A DNA stretch of 64,000 nt from Fratercula arctica. Taxonomy: Eukaryota; Chordata; Aves; Charadriiformes; Alcidae. This document shows positions 35,501 through 47,914 of this stretch, one piece after another. The stretch is taken from positions 48,221,672 to 48,285,671 of the forward strand of contig CANTUZ010000004.1 in the NCBI GenBank assembly GCA_947846985.1, read 5' to 3'. How positions within the stretch are numbered: position 1 is the first letter of the stretch; each line of letters opens with the position of its first letter. The notes beneath the pieces are model-generated. The model saw only the letters and a program-made list of their open reading frames with translations, made no database searches and was not told the DNA's origin. A program made the position numbers and the translations under genes.

Positions 35501-37082
35501 GTTTCAGAAATGCTTTTAACTGAAAACTCCTCCCCACGTCAGTATTCACTACTAAGAATTTTCCTGTTTAAGTACATATTTAGTAATGCCAGGACTTTTT
35601 TGAATATTTTTATTTTGTTATCAATGTTACAGTGTTATCAGCTATGTAATGAATGCATATAGAGAGGATATATAGAGGACTGCATCAGCAGTCTCAAATA
35701 CTGAAATGAGTTTCACAAAAGTCTATTATGTAGTCATATGATAGTTATCTTTTAAAGGGAGGACTCAAAACACACAGGTATGAAGTGCTAAACTATGTAC
35801 ATACACCTACCTCTGTAACTGTGTCCTGTGGAATAGTGGCAAAGTTTGGGGAGGAAAATGTGAAACCACTATCAGTTCCAGCATCATATGGAAATAGATC
35901 TACTGATACTTCTTCCATCCAGTGGTCTCCTTCACAGAGGTTTAGGCTGTCAATACCCACAAACCAGTCGGGGCTTGGAACAATTCGTACAACAAATGAA
36001 ACCTAATGAAACAAAATGATCCATCAGGACTGCATCACTTACTTTGAAATGCTCCAGTCCTGCTCATATTAATTTTAACTTAAAATTTTTGAAAGAATTA
36101 TTATTATGTTCTTCTACTTTATAGAACCTGTGCAGTGCTCCTGCAATGTGACATGCTTTTTAGTAACTCTTTACATTATATTGTTCCTACAAGTGAGAAC
36201 TCAAATATTTAATTTTGGGTGCTAGTGACATAAAATAAACTTTTAAAATTAATATGTACATTTACTTACTAAAGGATGTCTTGAATGCACTTCTAATTCA
36301 GTGGAGGTTTGTCCTGTACCACTGGAAATGGCAGGAGCAGAGAAGATTCCATGTACACTCTGAATTTTCTCTCCAGCTTCTTCTATTTCTTTCATTAATA
36401 CCCATGCTTCACCCTTTTCAGCAAAATCACGTACACCATTGCTGGCATATTCATTTTTTTTCCACATGCTGTAGTCAGAACTATGAGTAACACCTATTTG
36501 AGTGAATACATGGCATGACATAAAAGTCTGGTTTAGATTCTCCCTATTTCTTCAATTTCTCTGCTTTATTTCTGAGGTTAATAAAAACGTGTATAAAACT
36601 GAGTGAACACTAAAACATTTGGCTTATCACTGTTTATTTCAGCTGCAGCCAATTGAAAACAGAAGTCAATTGAAAACAGATGTAGATTTTTGAAAGTATT
36701 GTGGATATTTCAATTTCTTCATTTCAATTTTAGTAACTTTGGCTATTTTTTTCCTTTTTCATTAGTCATCTTAAAATTGACTATTCAGGAAAAAAAAAAA
36801 GAAAGATCACAGCAGTCGAGAGATTTATCTGTTCTTAAAACTGTACATACTTCACTTACCTAGCATTGATGACCACTGTGCTGGGGGCCTATAAAGTGGA
36901 TACTGCTTAGGGAAAGCAGTCTGACTCCATTTCCCTGTGAAGATTATGCTGTATTTAGCAAGTTCCTCTGCTGTGCAAATAGAATCATCACCCACAGGCA
37001 AGGTGCTGGCATAACCTAGTATTGTTACAAGTAATGTCCAGATAACTTTACAGGAGCGGTAGACAACCATCAGGTTTTCCAT
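32322..37082 (-). CDS. SPON2: SPON2, spondin-2 (mindin)
   Basis: A secreted extracellular-matrix protein. In mammals it serves as an integrin ligand and pattern-recognition molecule for bacterial surfaces in innate immunity. The five coding exons (36860-37082, 36270-36493, 35811-36002, 34675-34849, 32322-32500) join in phase to 993 bp, 330 aa; human has 331. Residues 1 to about 26 form a signal peptide with hydrophobic core [13 protein letters not shown]. The F-spondin domain spans about 35-235, with near-invariant strings [40 protein letters not shown] and [22 protein letters not shown]-terminal thrombospondin type-1 repeat covers 277-329, with WSSW at 282-285 (C-mannosylation-type motif) and six cysteines at 277, 288, 292, 314, 323 and 329. 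The start was chosen because MEN matches the human N terminus. An upstream in-frame ATG at 37112 adds only ten residues and is probably intronic. Confidence 0.96.
34675..34849 (-). CDS. SPON2: SPON2 coding exon 4
   Basis: The acceptor is ..TTATTTCACAG and the donor is CAG|GTAAGC. It encodes residues 214-271, [19 protein letters not shown] then a less conserved linker to NEIIDSVS. Human has two more residues (VP) at the following junction. Confidence 0.94.
35811..36002 (-). CDS. SPON2: SPON2 coding exon 3
   Basis: 192 bp, phase 0-0. The acceptor is ..TTTCATTAG and the donor is GAG|GTAGGT. It encodes residues 150-213, the most conserved part of the F-spondin domain ([38 protein letters not shown]). 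Confidence 0.95.
36270..36493 (-). CDS. SPON2: SPON2 coding exon 2
   Basis: The acceptor is ..CAAATAG and the donor is TTA|GTAAGT. It encodes residues 76-149, including [20 protein letters not shown] and [19 protein letters not shown]. An AAATG shortly after the donor gives an open read-through that is not used. Confidence 0.95.
36650..36683. repeat. Two-copy 17-bp tandem repeat in SPON2 intron
   Basis: CAATTGAAAACAGAAGT is followed directly by CAATTGAAAACAGATGT. Confidence 0.85.
36860..37082 (-). CDS. SPON2: SPON2 coding exon 1
   Basis: Residues 1-74 and one base of G75. The ATG at 37082 sits next to a possible acceptor (CTTTTTGTGTGGAAG|GGAATG), so the 5' UTR is probably spliced. The donor is CTAG|GTAAGT. 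It holds the signal peptide and [20 protein letters not shown]. Confidence 0.93.
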
Positions 37083-37596
37083 TCCCTTCCACACAAAAAG
37101 AAAAAAATACATTAACCCTATTAGTCACTCTAAACTCCAAATTGAATAACAGTTACCTAATAAAACATAACGTGCCGTAAGTTATAACCAGAAGGAAAGC
37201 ATATATCTGAAACACTAAAAATTGTTATGCTTCTAAAGACATTATTATAATGCTTTCAGATTTGATATTTCCGTGCTATATACTACAAATCTGTAATTCT
37301 ACCTGGAACAAGTGTTTCTAATGAAAATAAAAATATCTTAACCTCGTCCATAATGCTACCTCTGAGAAAAATCTGTTTCTGATTTTCTTTTGAAATCTTA
37401 TTAGAGTCACATCTTGAATTAATTAGAGTAGCAACTGTTTCTGTGGAAAACATTAGTGGCATATTTATTCTTCTAAAGATTAAATTGCAGGTTACTTTGC
37501 CAAAAGAAATGATTTATTTTAAATTTGTGTTCTACAAAGGCTGTTTTATGGCATAACATTTAAAGTCAAATACATTTCATATTTATATAAATTACT

Positions 37597-37788
37597 TTGC
37601 TGTCATAACTTGTGCATTAAAAATACATTGTAATTGCTTCAGATTGTTTAAGCTACGCAGTTGGTAAAAACCAATATTTTTAAAAAGTTGCTGTCATAGG
37701 TTGTGCAATTTTGCTTTTAAATTAATATGGTAATTGCATCAGACTGTTGAACTTCAGCAATTGTTTAAAATAACAGCCTTAAAAACTT
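37597..37788. repeat. Diverged tandem duplication of about 91-bp unit
   Basis: The first copy starts TTGCTGTCATAACTTGTGCA and contains GTAATTGCTTCAGATTGTTT. The second starts 91 bp later with TTGCTGTCATAGGTTGTGCA and contains GTAATTGCATCAGACTGTTG. It lies between the putative SPON2 5' exon and the first coding exon. Confidence 0.75.
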
Positions 37789-37883
37789 ATTTTTTAAATG
37801 CTTTTGTTCTTTGAGAAAACTATACAAATATAACTAAAATGCTATTAGTATATTGATTTGTAAAAAGAGCTGTGAATACTTAC

Positions 37884-37947
37884 TAAATATTTCCTCTGGA
37901 GCACTGGTAGGGGGAGAGCACCTGCTTTTGCTGGCAGCTGAGTTGGT
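37884..37947 (-). other. SPON2: Probable SPON2 non-coding 5' exon
   Basis: A 64-bp segment bounded by a strong acceptor (GTCTTCTCTTGCAG) and a consensus donor (TTTA|GTAAGT) on the SPON2 strand, 0.8 kb upstream of the start codon. It has no ATG, and it is richer in GC than its surroundings. A 5' UTR exon would explain why the coding exon begins just before its ATG after a pyrimidine-rich stretch. Confidence 0.5.
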
Positions 37948-37949
37948 CT

Positions 37950-40900
37950 GCAAGAGAAGACAGTAGGAGTCTTGCTATTTATGCCTGAAGAGGGTCCCTT
38001 TGGTCCAACAATTATTGTAATCTTTAGGCTTTCCAGGTTTGCAAAAAGCATGCCATCTTCTTGTTTCCAGTTTTTTTGGATGGAATGTCAGAGGTTTCCT
38101 ATCTGTCAACTGGTTCAGGTTCCTATCAGAAGACTGATGCCAAAATGCTTTAAAAAATACCTTGGATTTTTAGTAACAGTTCGAGTCTTCTGGTGCCTTT
38201 ACAGTTCTCTGCTCTTATTAATGCCTCCAAGCTATACAAATGAACTGATTCCAACACTGAAATAGTTCTAGTGAATACACTTTAAATGAGAAGCATGTTT
38301 TCTTGTAAGTTTTATTGTCTGACAGATGCTCCTTCCAAACATTTACAGAAAGCTTGCTGACTCTCACACACCATATGTATGTGTTCAAATAAAAGGGGTG
38401 AGGCAACTAAAAAAGTCAAGAGGAAAAAAAAGTTACATTTCATAATTGCACATACTCACACAGACTGTCTCCTGCAAATATGAATACATTTAAAGTAGTA
38501 CAGTGTATATTTTTGTGTTCTACAGTACCGTATGCTGGATGATGAAAGGGCTCTGTAACATTGTGGTTTCTTTGGAAAGAGTGGTTTTGGGAAGCTCTGA
38601 GACTTTTCTTAGCTGTCTTCAGAGTAAAAACCCCAAATAAAAATCTTATTATTACAGTTAAATCATACATCCTCTGTAGCACAGTATATATACTTACATC
38701 ACTAAAATTATTTAAATTGTCTATGAAAAATTATGCATAATCAGTGACACAATTAAGAAATAATATGTATTTTAAATTATTTTCTCCACCACCTTCCAAA
38801 TAGGGGAAATCAAGGGCTTTGTGCCATATCTATAACATTAGAAATGCCATTGTGGCTGATCAGCAATGGAAGTTAAGTTCAAAAGTTTACAGTGAACCAT
38901 GAAGAAAGTCTTTCATAGAGTCTTCTTTTGAAATTGTGAGGAATGTCACTTAAGTACTTCCACAGATCTCTACTATGATGGTACAGCATATGGAAAAAAA
39001 ACCCAAGTTATTTTTCAGATTAAACTCCCAGGCCATCATAGGTATATAGCTTAAGCGACACGCTATTGTCCACCACGAGGAGGTTACCAAACAATCAGTT
39101 TGAGCTTTATGGCACATTCACTGGAAAATTTTCCTTCCCTTCTGCCCTGCACCCCATGGTAAATCAACAAGAAAAGCCAAGAGATGAATAAACTGGGATG
39201 TCTGAATGGAATTTCCATTGATTATTCTCCTGGCAAAATGGAGTCTATTGCAAGTTTCAACATTTAGCACCCATAACCACAATTCTTGCATATCAGGACA
39301 GATTATGGGAATTCTGCAGCAGGTTAAGCTGTCTAGACATCAACACGCCCTTTATTTCCAAGACCCCTTCCTCCATCCTATGTTAATGCGATGTCTTCTG
39401 TAATTTATTTCTGTTCCAGGAGCCAGACTCCACTAAGAAGAAGAGTAAAGAGACTTCATGGGTATATTTATGCCAGCGCTTTGAGTGTTTGTTGAAGGAT
39501 GATATTTGAATTACATCCAGCTTACTCCCTCCTATGCATGGAATTCCAGATCCATAGGTTCCTTAGAGAATTGAGTCTACTTACATCAGGAGTGGGTGAT
39601 CTTTCCAGCCCATGCAGCCCTCTAGAAAAACTACACAAAGGTCCCACAAGTTTTAAAGTATATTGCTCAGAGCACTGTTAAAATTACTCAAGGCTTGCTT
39701 ATTTATTATTAAGTAGCTTTAAACTTCAGCAGGTTTTGTTGTTTATCATCACAACTACTGAACCAGCTAACTTCACATATTGAAACATACTGTGACACTT
39801 CCAGGGCAACACTTAAAATGAGAACAAAGCAATTAGCTCTGGATCTAGCATAGAACAATTTAATGTATCAGACTAGCCTTTTCCTTTCGAAGAAAAATTA
39901 CTGCCAAAAAGCACATCACCAGACTAGATCATTCTGGTTCCATGACTACATGTTATGAATGTATCCAGGAACAGGACAATACATGCAGGCTGCATAATTT
40001 GGCACAGCTATTATAAGAAAAACTTACTAAGTGATAAAAGAAACTGAACCGTTGGAAGTCATTAACTTGGGAAGTCATTTGAGGTTTCTAAGTACAGAGT
40101 AGACAAACAAATATAAAAAATCACAAAAGTTATATTTGATTCTCCCTTGGAATAAGAGTATGTGATGCTTTGCACTGAGCATCCAAGAAGTTTTTTACAG
40201 TTCTACAATTTTGTATAATCCGTTTACCCTTCTTCTAGAGCTCCATTACTCCGGTTCCTTGAGGTTATCATGCTCTTCAACATCAGATATGCAGTTAATG
40301 GAATACAAACAAGTCTTTATCTTTTACTTCACTACCTTACCAGTGTGGGAATGAGAAACTTTGAAGCATTTTCATTTGAAAAATCAAAAATGGATTCTTT
40401 TCTCAAAGGCTGCAGATACTTACAGGGAAACTGGATTATAGTCCTTATTCTTGTTCTCTCATCCTGGTCCCGAATGGAGGTTTTCTTCCTTGTGATTCCT
40501 ACACTGGACCTTTCCCTGTTTTCAATGAGGACTCTACTATGACAGATTTCTCAGGAAAGATTAAAATCTTCAGGACCTACAGCCTCATTCTTTTCTTTGC
40601 TGTATTCATAATTAAATTCCTGGCAAAATACAGTGACAGTAAATTTTATTTAATTATCTTCTCTTCTGTCCTCTCCCCACACCGTCCCCTCCCCCCCCCC
40701 CCCCCCCCCCCCCCCCATGGCTGAAGAGGGGGGAAAACAGAGATAAATATACCTAGTAATGTTGTCAGAAAATACTAACTTGAGGACTCCCAATCTTATT
40801 TATTTAAATAGAAACTGTGTTAAGCATAATCAGTGTCTGACATTGTGAAGGACATCAAAACACCAAATTTAGTATCTCATAGATGGGAAGGGAAAAAAAA

Positions 40901-43900
40901 AAAAAACCACAAGCAGAAAAAAAATCCAGATTTCCACTCAATGGATTACTTTCATGGTTGAGAAGCCACAGATGCCAAATTTCTGTGGGACAGCAGCTGG
41001 AGAAAAAAAATGCTGTGGGATCAGAACCCATGCTTGCATTCCTTCTTCAGTTTGTATGTCCCATTAGAAAGCAGCTGAAAACTCATGGAAACCTGGAAAA
41101 AAACCTCTTCCATTTAGAAACCACTTTACCTGTGTATAAAATTGGACTAATTCTTTCTTTTTTACAGCAAAATAACTTTTTTTTTCCAAGTTTGTGTCTC
41201 TTCAGGTACACTTATTTATGAGTAGGTATACAAAGCCTTTTTTACTTGAGCATCAATGCCAAAGTGTACCTTGTGTTTAATTTTATTTGCAGAAGCTTGC
41301 AACTTCTGGTGTTTCGTGTCAGTAAGAGAACAGTCTTACAGTTCCTGCAGGCTTTACCAAGATTCACAGGAAGAAATCTGGAAAGTATAAAACAAAAATG
41401 GTGTCCAGATACTTTTGGTTTTTAAATAACAGTCATAACCATGTCTAAAATACTCTGTATTTTTTGCTAACCGAAAATAATTAATAGAACAAGAAAATAA
41501 GGAAAAAGACCCTACTTAAAAATGTTGGAGTACAGTCAATATCATGTTGATTCTTGAATCATTTACACCATACAAAAATGGTTATATGAACATGTTTAGG
41601 CTATCACACAGGAATATAGCACATTGAAAGGGTGTAAATTCCATCATGATTAGAGAGAGAATAATTTAGCCCTTTCTCTGACAAGCAATAAGATTGGCAT
41701 TATTAGTTATGATTTTTCTATTAAACTATAAGATTAAGAGAAAGGAGATTTAACTAAAATGGTTGATCTGAAGTTAGTTTGCCCACCTTTATTCAAAACA
41801 GAAGCTCCAGAAATTTTGTATCTGTATTCCTGAACTATTACCTAACATTAATTTTTTTCTAAAACAATTTCCATTTTGCTGGTAATGAGTGTATCTGCAT
41901 CTTTGATATTCACAGGCTGTTCAATATGCTTATGACTGGCTAGCATCTCTTTGTCTACCAAGAAAAAACATAACATTGTGTTACTTAAGAAGGATTATAC
42001 ACCCATACTTTCTCTCCCGTAGTTACCATGGATACACATACGATTATGGACACTCAGCAATGCCAAAAGGTTTACATTCAGTCAAAACCCTCTGAGCTCT
42101 AAATTGTAAAATCTTAGTGCCAGAGTGGCAAGCAGCAGAATATTTTATCATAGAGAAACTGTGGTGTTGGTTTGGAAGCTTTTATAAAATAGAGCACTTA
42201 CATAAGAGAATAAAGCATTCCCAATATTGGATGGTACAACAGTAGTGAAGACAGCTTTAATCGCTATTTATCTTTTGGGATAAAAATTTATCTTGCAGAT
42301 TAAAGTACGTAAAATGAGTGTATACATTTAGATACATAAACTGCCACTATGTAATGGAGGTCTAGGCATTATAGTCAATAGAATCTACAGAACTGTTCAC
42401 CTCACCCTTTAATCCATACCTATATTTGACCAAACGAATAACTGATGAGTAGCTCTCTGGTCTCCATGAACTGTATTGATAAGCTCTACATTGACCAGAC
42501 ACCTAGCTCTCATGTAATCATCATCTACACATAAGTAACTGATTCAGGCATCTCTATCTTTTGCTGAATCCGAAGCCAAGTGGACTTTATTAGATGTTTT
42601 CACTGGTGACTATAATCAATATATGTATTTCTGCTAGTAGGAAATTGCAAATTCACTCTGTATTTTGAGTTTAGAAATTCCCTTTGTAACAGTGTTGGCT
42701 TTGGGATTGGGGAGGGGGAGTGATTTGTTGGGTTTTTTTCTAATTCGGGACTCACTGAGAATTCAAGCCAAGATAAGGAAAAGAAAAAGGATAAGGAAAA
42801 ATCACAGTTTTATTGACCACAATGACAGTGATCAGCAACAAAAAGCTCTTCTGTCATCTGCATTCTTCTGTCATCTGAATTTTAGTCACTTCTAGTACTG
42901 AAAAACCTAGTATGTAGGCCAGCAGTGGATAACCAAATCAAGGACCTCTATGACAGTGACCAGAGATTATGCTTCTCTTTGGGCTTCTTCCCCTGCCCAC
43001 AGCTTAGGTTCCCCAAAACTGTGCAACAATAGCGACCATATCTTTTCTGTTTTCCAAAAAAATTTGCAAGATACTAAAATCCTACCCTTTTCTGCATCCC
43101 ACCTTATTTTCATCTCCTTTAAACAAGTAAAAGATGGCTACACAGTGAGACAAACTGAAGAACTGACCCAGTTAATAGCAAATCTTTCTAAGTTACCTTT
43201 CAGTAAAATTAGTTCCTTCAATTGACTCACTGACACAAGAAACATACCAGAACAAGCAGCTCCCAACAGAGAAGAGGGTGGGAGCACCCATGTCAGTGGC
43301 AATACAGGTTTTAGTTTACATGAAAGTGGCAGTGCAACCGTAGTTTGCACGTAGGTTAGTGAGACTAGGGATTGCATCTGTCAGTGCATCCATTGCTTGG
43401 GAGTCACTTGTTTCACCTCAGTCCTTCAGGCATGCTATCTTTCTATCCACCAAGACTCACAGAGCTGCAGAAAAATCCTAGCTTCTTTGACCTGTTCATC
43501 AGTCTGGTATTCTGAGCTGTGGGATGAGGGTCAGCTTTCAGAGCACTGTGCTAATCTGTGGACTGTCTGCACCAGCAGTATTAGCTCACTGGGCTGTATA
43601 GCATGCATGACTTAGCAGGACTCTGAAACAAGCTGAATATTTAGAAAATGCTGAAAGAAAATCTTGCAGATCTGAGTTGGACACTTGTGGGAATCCCTAC
43701 TTTTAAATTTACTTCAGATATTTGCAGGAAAAACTCTAACTGAAACAAAAATTGCCATGAAGAGAATCTAACATGTAGTGTACTACAGCTTCATTTTGGT
43801 ACAAGACAGGATATTTTCGTGGTATTGTGCGCACACAGAATGTAAAAAAAAAAATGTTTTAATTACCGTATTACTTCATTCCATCATTCTTCAGGACGAC

Positions 43901-45090
43901 TGAGTATACAGCCTGTGTAGAAATCCCCGTGGTCATTTCAATATGGTAGTTTTCAAGTTTACTGTACTTGTAAACATACCAGTTTTAGATTTTTGTTCCA
44001 CCATTTCCCATGTGGAGAGGTTTTTTGTTGGGCTTCATTCCTCTTACATCCTTTTGTTGCTAATGGCATTGTCTTTATTTTTAATCCTTTTTAATAAATT
44101 CAACTTTTTAATAAATTCAAGTTTCCTATTACATCTTGGAGAATATTTAAGATAGCTGTCTATACAAAGGATTAAGAAAAACAGAACTGAAAACTGGCTG
44201 AGGAAAATGGGGGAAAAACTACAGCAGGATAATTAAAAGAATAAAAATTAGTTCTCATTTTGTGGAAAATATGGCTTGCATCTTCCAACAAATCAAATCT
44301 TCCTGTTATATCTTTCACTTCATTTGTAAAGTGAAATGAACCTGTACCATTAACATTTGGATTTCTTGTTTGCCATTGAATTTCCACTGCAGAAACGTTT
44401 ACACACTAAATAATTTTACTCATACCACTAGGAAGGCTACTTTTCAAAGTGTTGACATTCTTAAGACCAATTTGATGCTTTCTTTGCCTTCTTGAAAAGT
44501 CAGTCCTTTATCTCTCTGGCAACAGTGTAGAAGACCACCAAATTACATTTCTAAGGTAGTGACTATCAAGGCCACTCTTTGCTTGTATTATTTCCCCCTT
44601 CACAGTCAGTTTTGTTGATTTCTCTTGTATTTTTTTCAAAGGTCTTAAATATATTAAATGATAGCTATGGAGTTAATTAGAGTTTTTTAATTCATGTAAT
44701 TCATACAATAATGAAGTACTGTAAAAATTGAATCTTTTCTGGGAAGATATCCATATATCATAGTCTGCATGTAGCTCTATTTCAGTAAAAGATCCATTAT
44801 TTGCCACCATAGCACAGTATCTTCTTCCCATTCCAGTGCTGTTGAGGAGCCAATACAGACTGAAGGGTAACAGTGGAATGAGGAGCTGTGGTCCACTGGC
44901 AGAGTGAGATCACACTTTTGGGACCAAGATACAGTTTTTGTCTTCCCCAGTGGAAATTATGTGGGAAAATCAGGACAACTCTCTTGTCTACATATATATT
45001 TATGCCATCATTCCACAGCTTGGTTATAAACATGATATAGTCACACTAAGAAAAACTAGGAATTTCCAATTTAATGACAGCTGATAAAAA
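37950..45090. other. Upstream of SPON2; no gene recognised
   Basis: Short open frames only, none with family motifs. It contains the C homopolymer at 40691-40716 and several short A runs. SPON2 5' UTR exons or regulatory sites could be here but are not visible by motif. Confidence 0.5.
40691..40716. repeat. C homopolymer, at least 26 C
   Basis: An uninterrupted C run preceded by CCGTCCCCT, in otherwise AT-rich DNA. Its true length is likely to vary and to be hard to sequence. Confidence 0.95.
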
Positions 45091-45099
45091 AAGGTTATG

Positions 45100-45655
45100 T
45101 CACTCGAGAGCATAAGAAGACCTTAGATATATTAAAGACGTCAGGCACTTGCAGCATTGCATTCAGCATTCATTAGACCTCATCTAGAATGTTGTATCCA
45201 GTATTGTGCCTCCCCTTACGCTCCATACAAGAAAGACATTGATATACTTGAGTCAGTTCAGCAGATAGCCACCAAGTAAGTTTTGTTCAGCCTGGAGAAA
45301 GGAAGAATTTCAAGGGAACCTGATGTCAGCCTCCCAGTGCCTATAAGAAAGTCATCAAGAACTTCACAGTGCTGAATGTTGGGTGGAAAAGTGACAGGGG
45401 GTATAAACTGAAGGAAGAGAGGTTCAAACTGGATATAAAGAAAAACATTTTCGCCATCATAACTGTCAAGCGGTGGAGCAGTTGGCCCAAAGATGCAGTG
45501 CAGTCTCTGTCCTCGGAAGCTTTAAGACAAGACTGCATAAAGCCCTGAGCAACCTGATCTGATCTCAAAGCTGACCCTGCTTTGAGTAGGAGATTGGACT
45601 AGAGACCTCCTGATGTCCCTTATAAGCTGAACTGTCCTATGATCTTATGAAGAAA
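45100..45655 (+). mobile_element. Older CR1 LINE copy, 3' about 550 bp
   Basis: Recognisable CR1 blocks appear in order: TTCAGCCTGGAGAAAGGAAG, GAAAAACATTTTCGCCATCA, CAAGCGGTGGAGCAGTTGGC, AGACTGCATAAAGCCCTGAG CAACCTGATCTGATC, GGACTAGAGACCTCCTGATG TCCC and the tail CTGTCCTATGATCTTATG. It is more diverged than the copy at 30.2 kb and belongs to a different subfamily. Confidence 0.85.
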
Positions 45656-45659
45656 ATTT

Positions 45660-47914
45660 GTTTCTGATCTTATTCCAATGCTTCAGGTAACAGCAAAAAA
45701 TTTTCACGTCTAATAATCTCATAGGGTCTCTCCACATTTGGGATTTCTCATTCATAAGTAATACTGGGAATGTAAATGTAAAATTAAGGTTTGTAAAGGG
45801 GGGGCTGCAGGGCTGATTGCTGTGGATGACATGAATACATGTCTACGCTGTACAATGGAATTCAGTGCAGAACTCCTGAGTTAGCACCAACCAATTTCTC
45901 TCCAAAACTAGAGATACTGAAGTTAAATGAACGTGGTGAACATGGAGCTAATTACTTGACTGAGAGATGGGATCGTTAATTCAGAAACCGGATTGTGCAA
46001 ACACAGTTATGCTGCTTTTGAGTACTGAGAAAAGCTCCATGCAGCTATGTCTATACATTGATCAATGACACCGGTTTCCACGGAGGTGTTCATGTGCTTG
46101 TGGAGGATCACTGGATGAAACACAAATAATACAGTAGAGAACTAAATGCATGCCCACAGAGTTTATTATGGGAAACTTCAAGTCTTTTGTGACCCTCCTC
46201 ACAATAAGTAATATTACAAGGCACTTTTTTTACAGCATTTTATAAATGTTGTGAAGTCAACCCCTATCAAATTGATGTTCTTAATTATCAATACTCCTAT
46301 CATTATGCTGAAGGAATCAAATAGTCAGCCATCCTCATTTAAGACATTTGGAACTGGGAGGTTATCACAGAGACATTGTGCTGCATATATAAATAATTGT
46401 TTTATAACTTGCCTATAAATATGACTCAATGCACATAAAGAAACTTGCAACAGAATTACCAACTCTGACAGCAGAAAAAGAAATAACTTTCAGGACATAC
46501 ATGCCCAAGAGCACAAAAGGTCTTAAAATTAGTACAGAGCAGAAGAGACAAGACCATTACATATAAAACATTATGGTTTCTGACCACAGGGCAGTATCTC
46601 TTGTCTACAGCAAAAAATTTACTCTTCTCCAGAAATAATGAATGAAATAAAATTTTCTGTTCACCCTTTAGTTCTCAAAAAGAGCAAGAGGAATGCAAAA
46701 TGAAAGATTTTTTTTCTAGATCACTAATTTTGACAGTATTGCAGAAAGTTAAATTATAAAAAAAAAAAGTTTGCTATTTTGAAATTGTAAGAAAGCTGCT
46801 GTTTAATTAATGGATTGTGTCATTTCTTGAAATTGTTACTGCTGTTTCAGATCCCTGCATTATTAATAATCATAAGTGCCTGAGTGTTAATTTTATTTAT
46901 TAATTATTACAGTGAAAAAGTGAACTCAACAAAGAGATGACAAATTTAACTTTTCTCCATTACATTCTGCATTAACTACAAATTAAGGATAAATTGATAT
47001 CAATTTATATTTCAGGAAGATGTACTATTCGTTTACTTCTTTTACTTCTAAAATTAAATCAATGTCAAGTATCATGGTAGGCTGCACTGCATTGCTAGAA
47101 ATGCTTGAATGGATTTTTGATTCTGAAACACTGGTATAAATATGAACTAACATCAACAGAAACACTCTACGATTATGCCAATGTGAACATAATCAGAATC
47201 TGACCTATTCCTTTAAAAGATGTAAAGCTCATATTGTAATTTCTTTTGTCAATAGAAAAGCCATTACCCAGACCACATTTTAATTAACAACCCTGAATTC
47301 TGTTTGCTGATTCAATTAAGAAAAGATATTGTTCTTCACTTCTTGTCCTAACCTGTTCTTCAAAGTTACAATGCAGTTTACTGAATACATTACCAGTTAT
47401 GGGTTCTGAGAAACTGTTCTAGCGGTTGTTTGGGCAACATTTTATAATTATGAATAAAATGCATTTTTAGAAGGGAAAAAGATTGCATTGAAATATTACA
47501 GTTAGCCTTAAAACTAAGAGTAAATAAGCTCAGAACTGTGGAAAGATTTCAGTGATTATTTACATTCTTCTCTTTTTCAGTCCCCACGTTTAGTTTGCTG
47601 TATGAACAGGGATAGCCCTTTTTGATCATTATTATATGACACACTTCTAACAGTTTCCAGAATCACTACGAGAGAAAAAGCCAGACCAGTCAAAATCAGA
47701 AATTTAAAAGCATTGATTTACTCATCTAAGTGACAGGCTCAATATTCTGTAATGAAATACTCAAAAAAAAGCAATGGAAACTAACACTAATCTTGGATGT
47801 ATATAGAATGTAAAATCATGTTCTTTAATGATAATTTTGACTCAGTAAATCTCTGTAATAAGCACAAACGTTCATTCCTAAATGTTTTGTGAATAATATT
47901 TAACCAATTTATTT
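45660..47914. other. Intergenic, nothing recognised
   Basis: AT-rich single-copy-looking DNA without a supported exon or named repeat. Confidence 0.5.

Noticed and set aside
37083..37112. Upstream in-frame ATG for SPON2 ([10 protein letters not shown])
   Set aside because: It would put ten extra residues before MEN, unlike the family, and lies upstream of a plausible acceptor, so it is probably intronic.
44797..45033. Minus-strand frame with WNDGINIYVDKR, briefly considered as a retroviral fragment
   Set aside because: No diagnostic retroviral motif, long terminal repeat or neighbouring frame was found.
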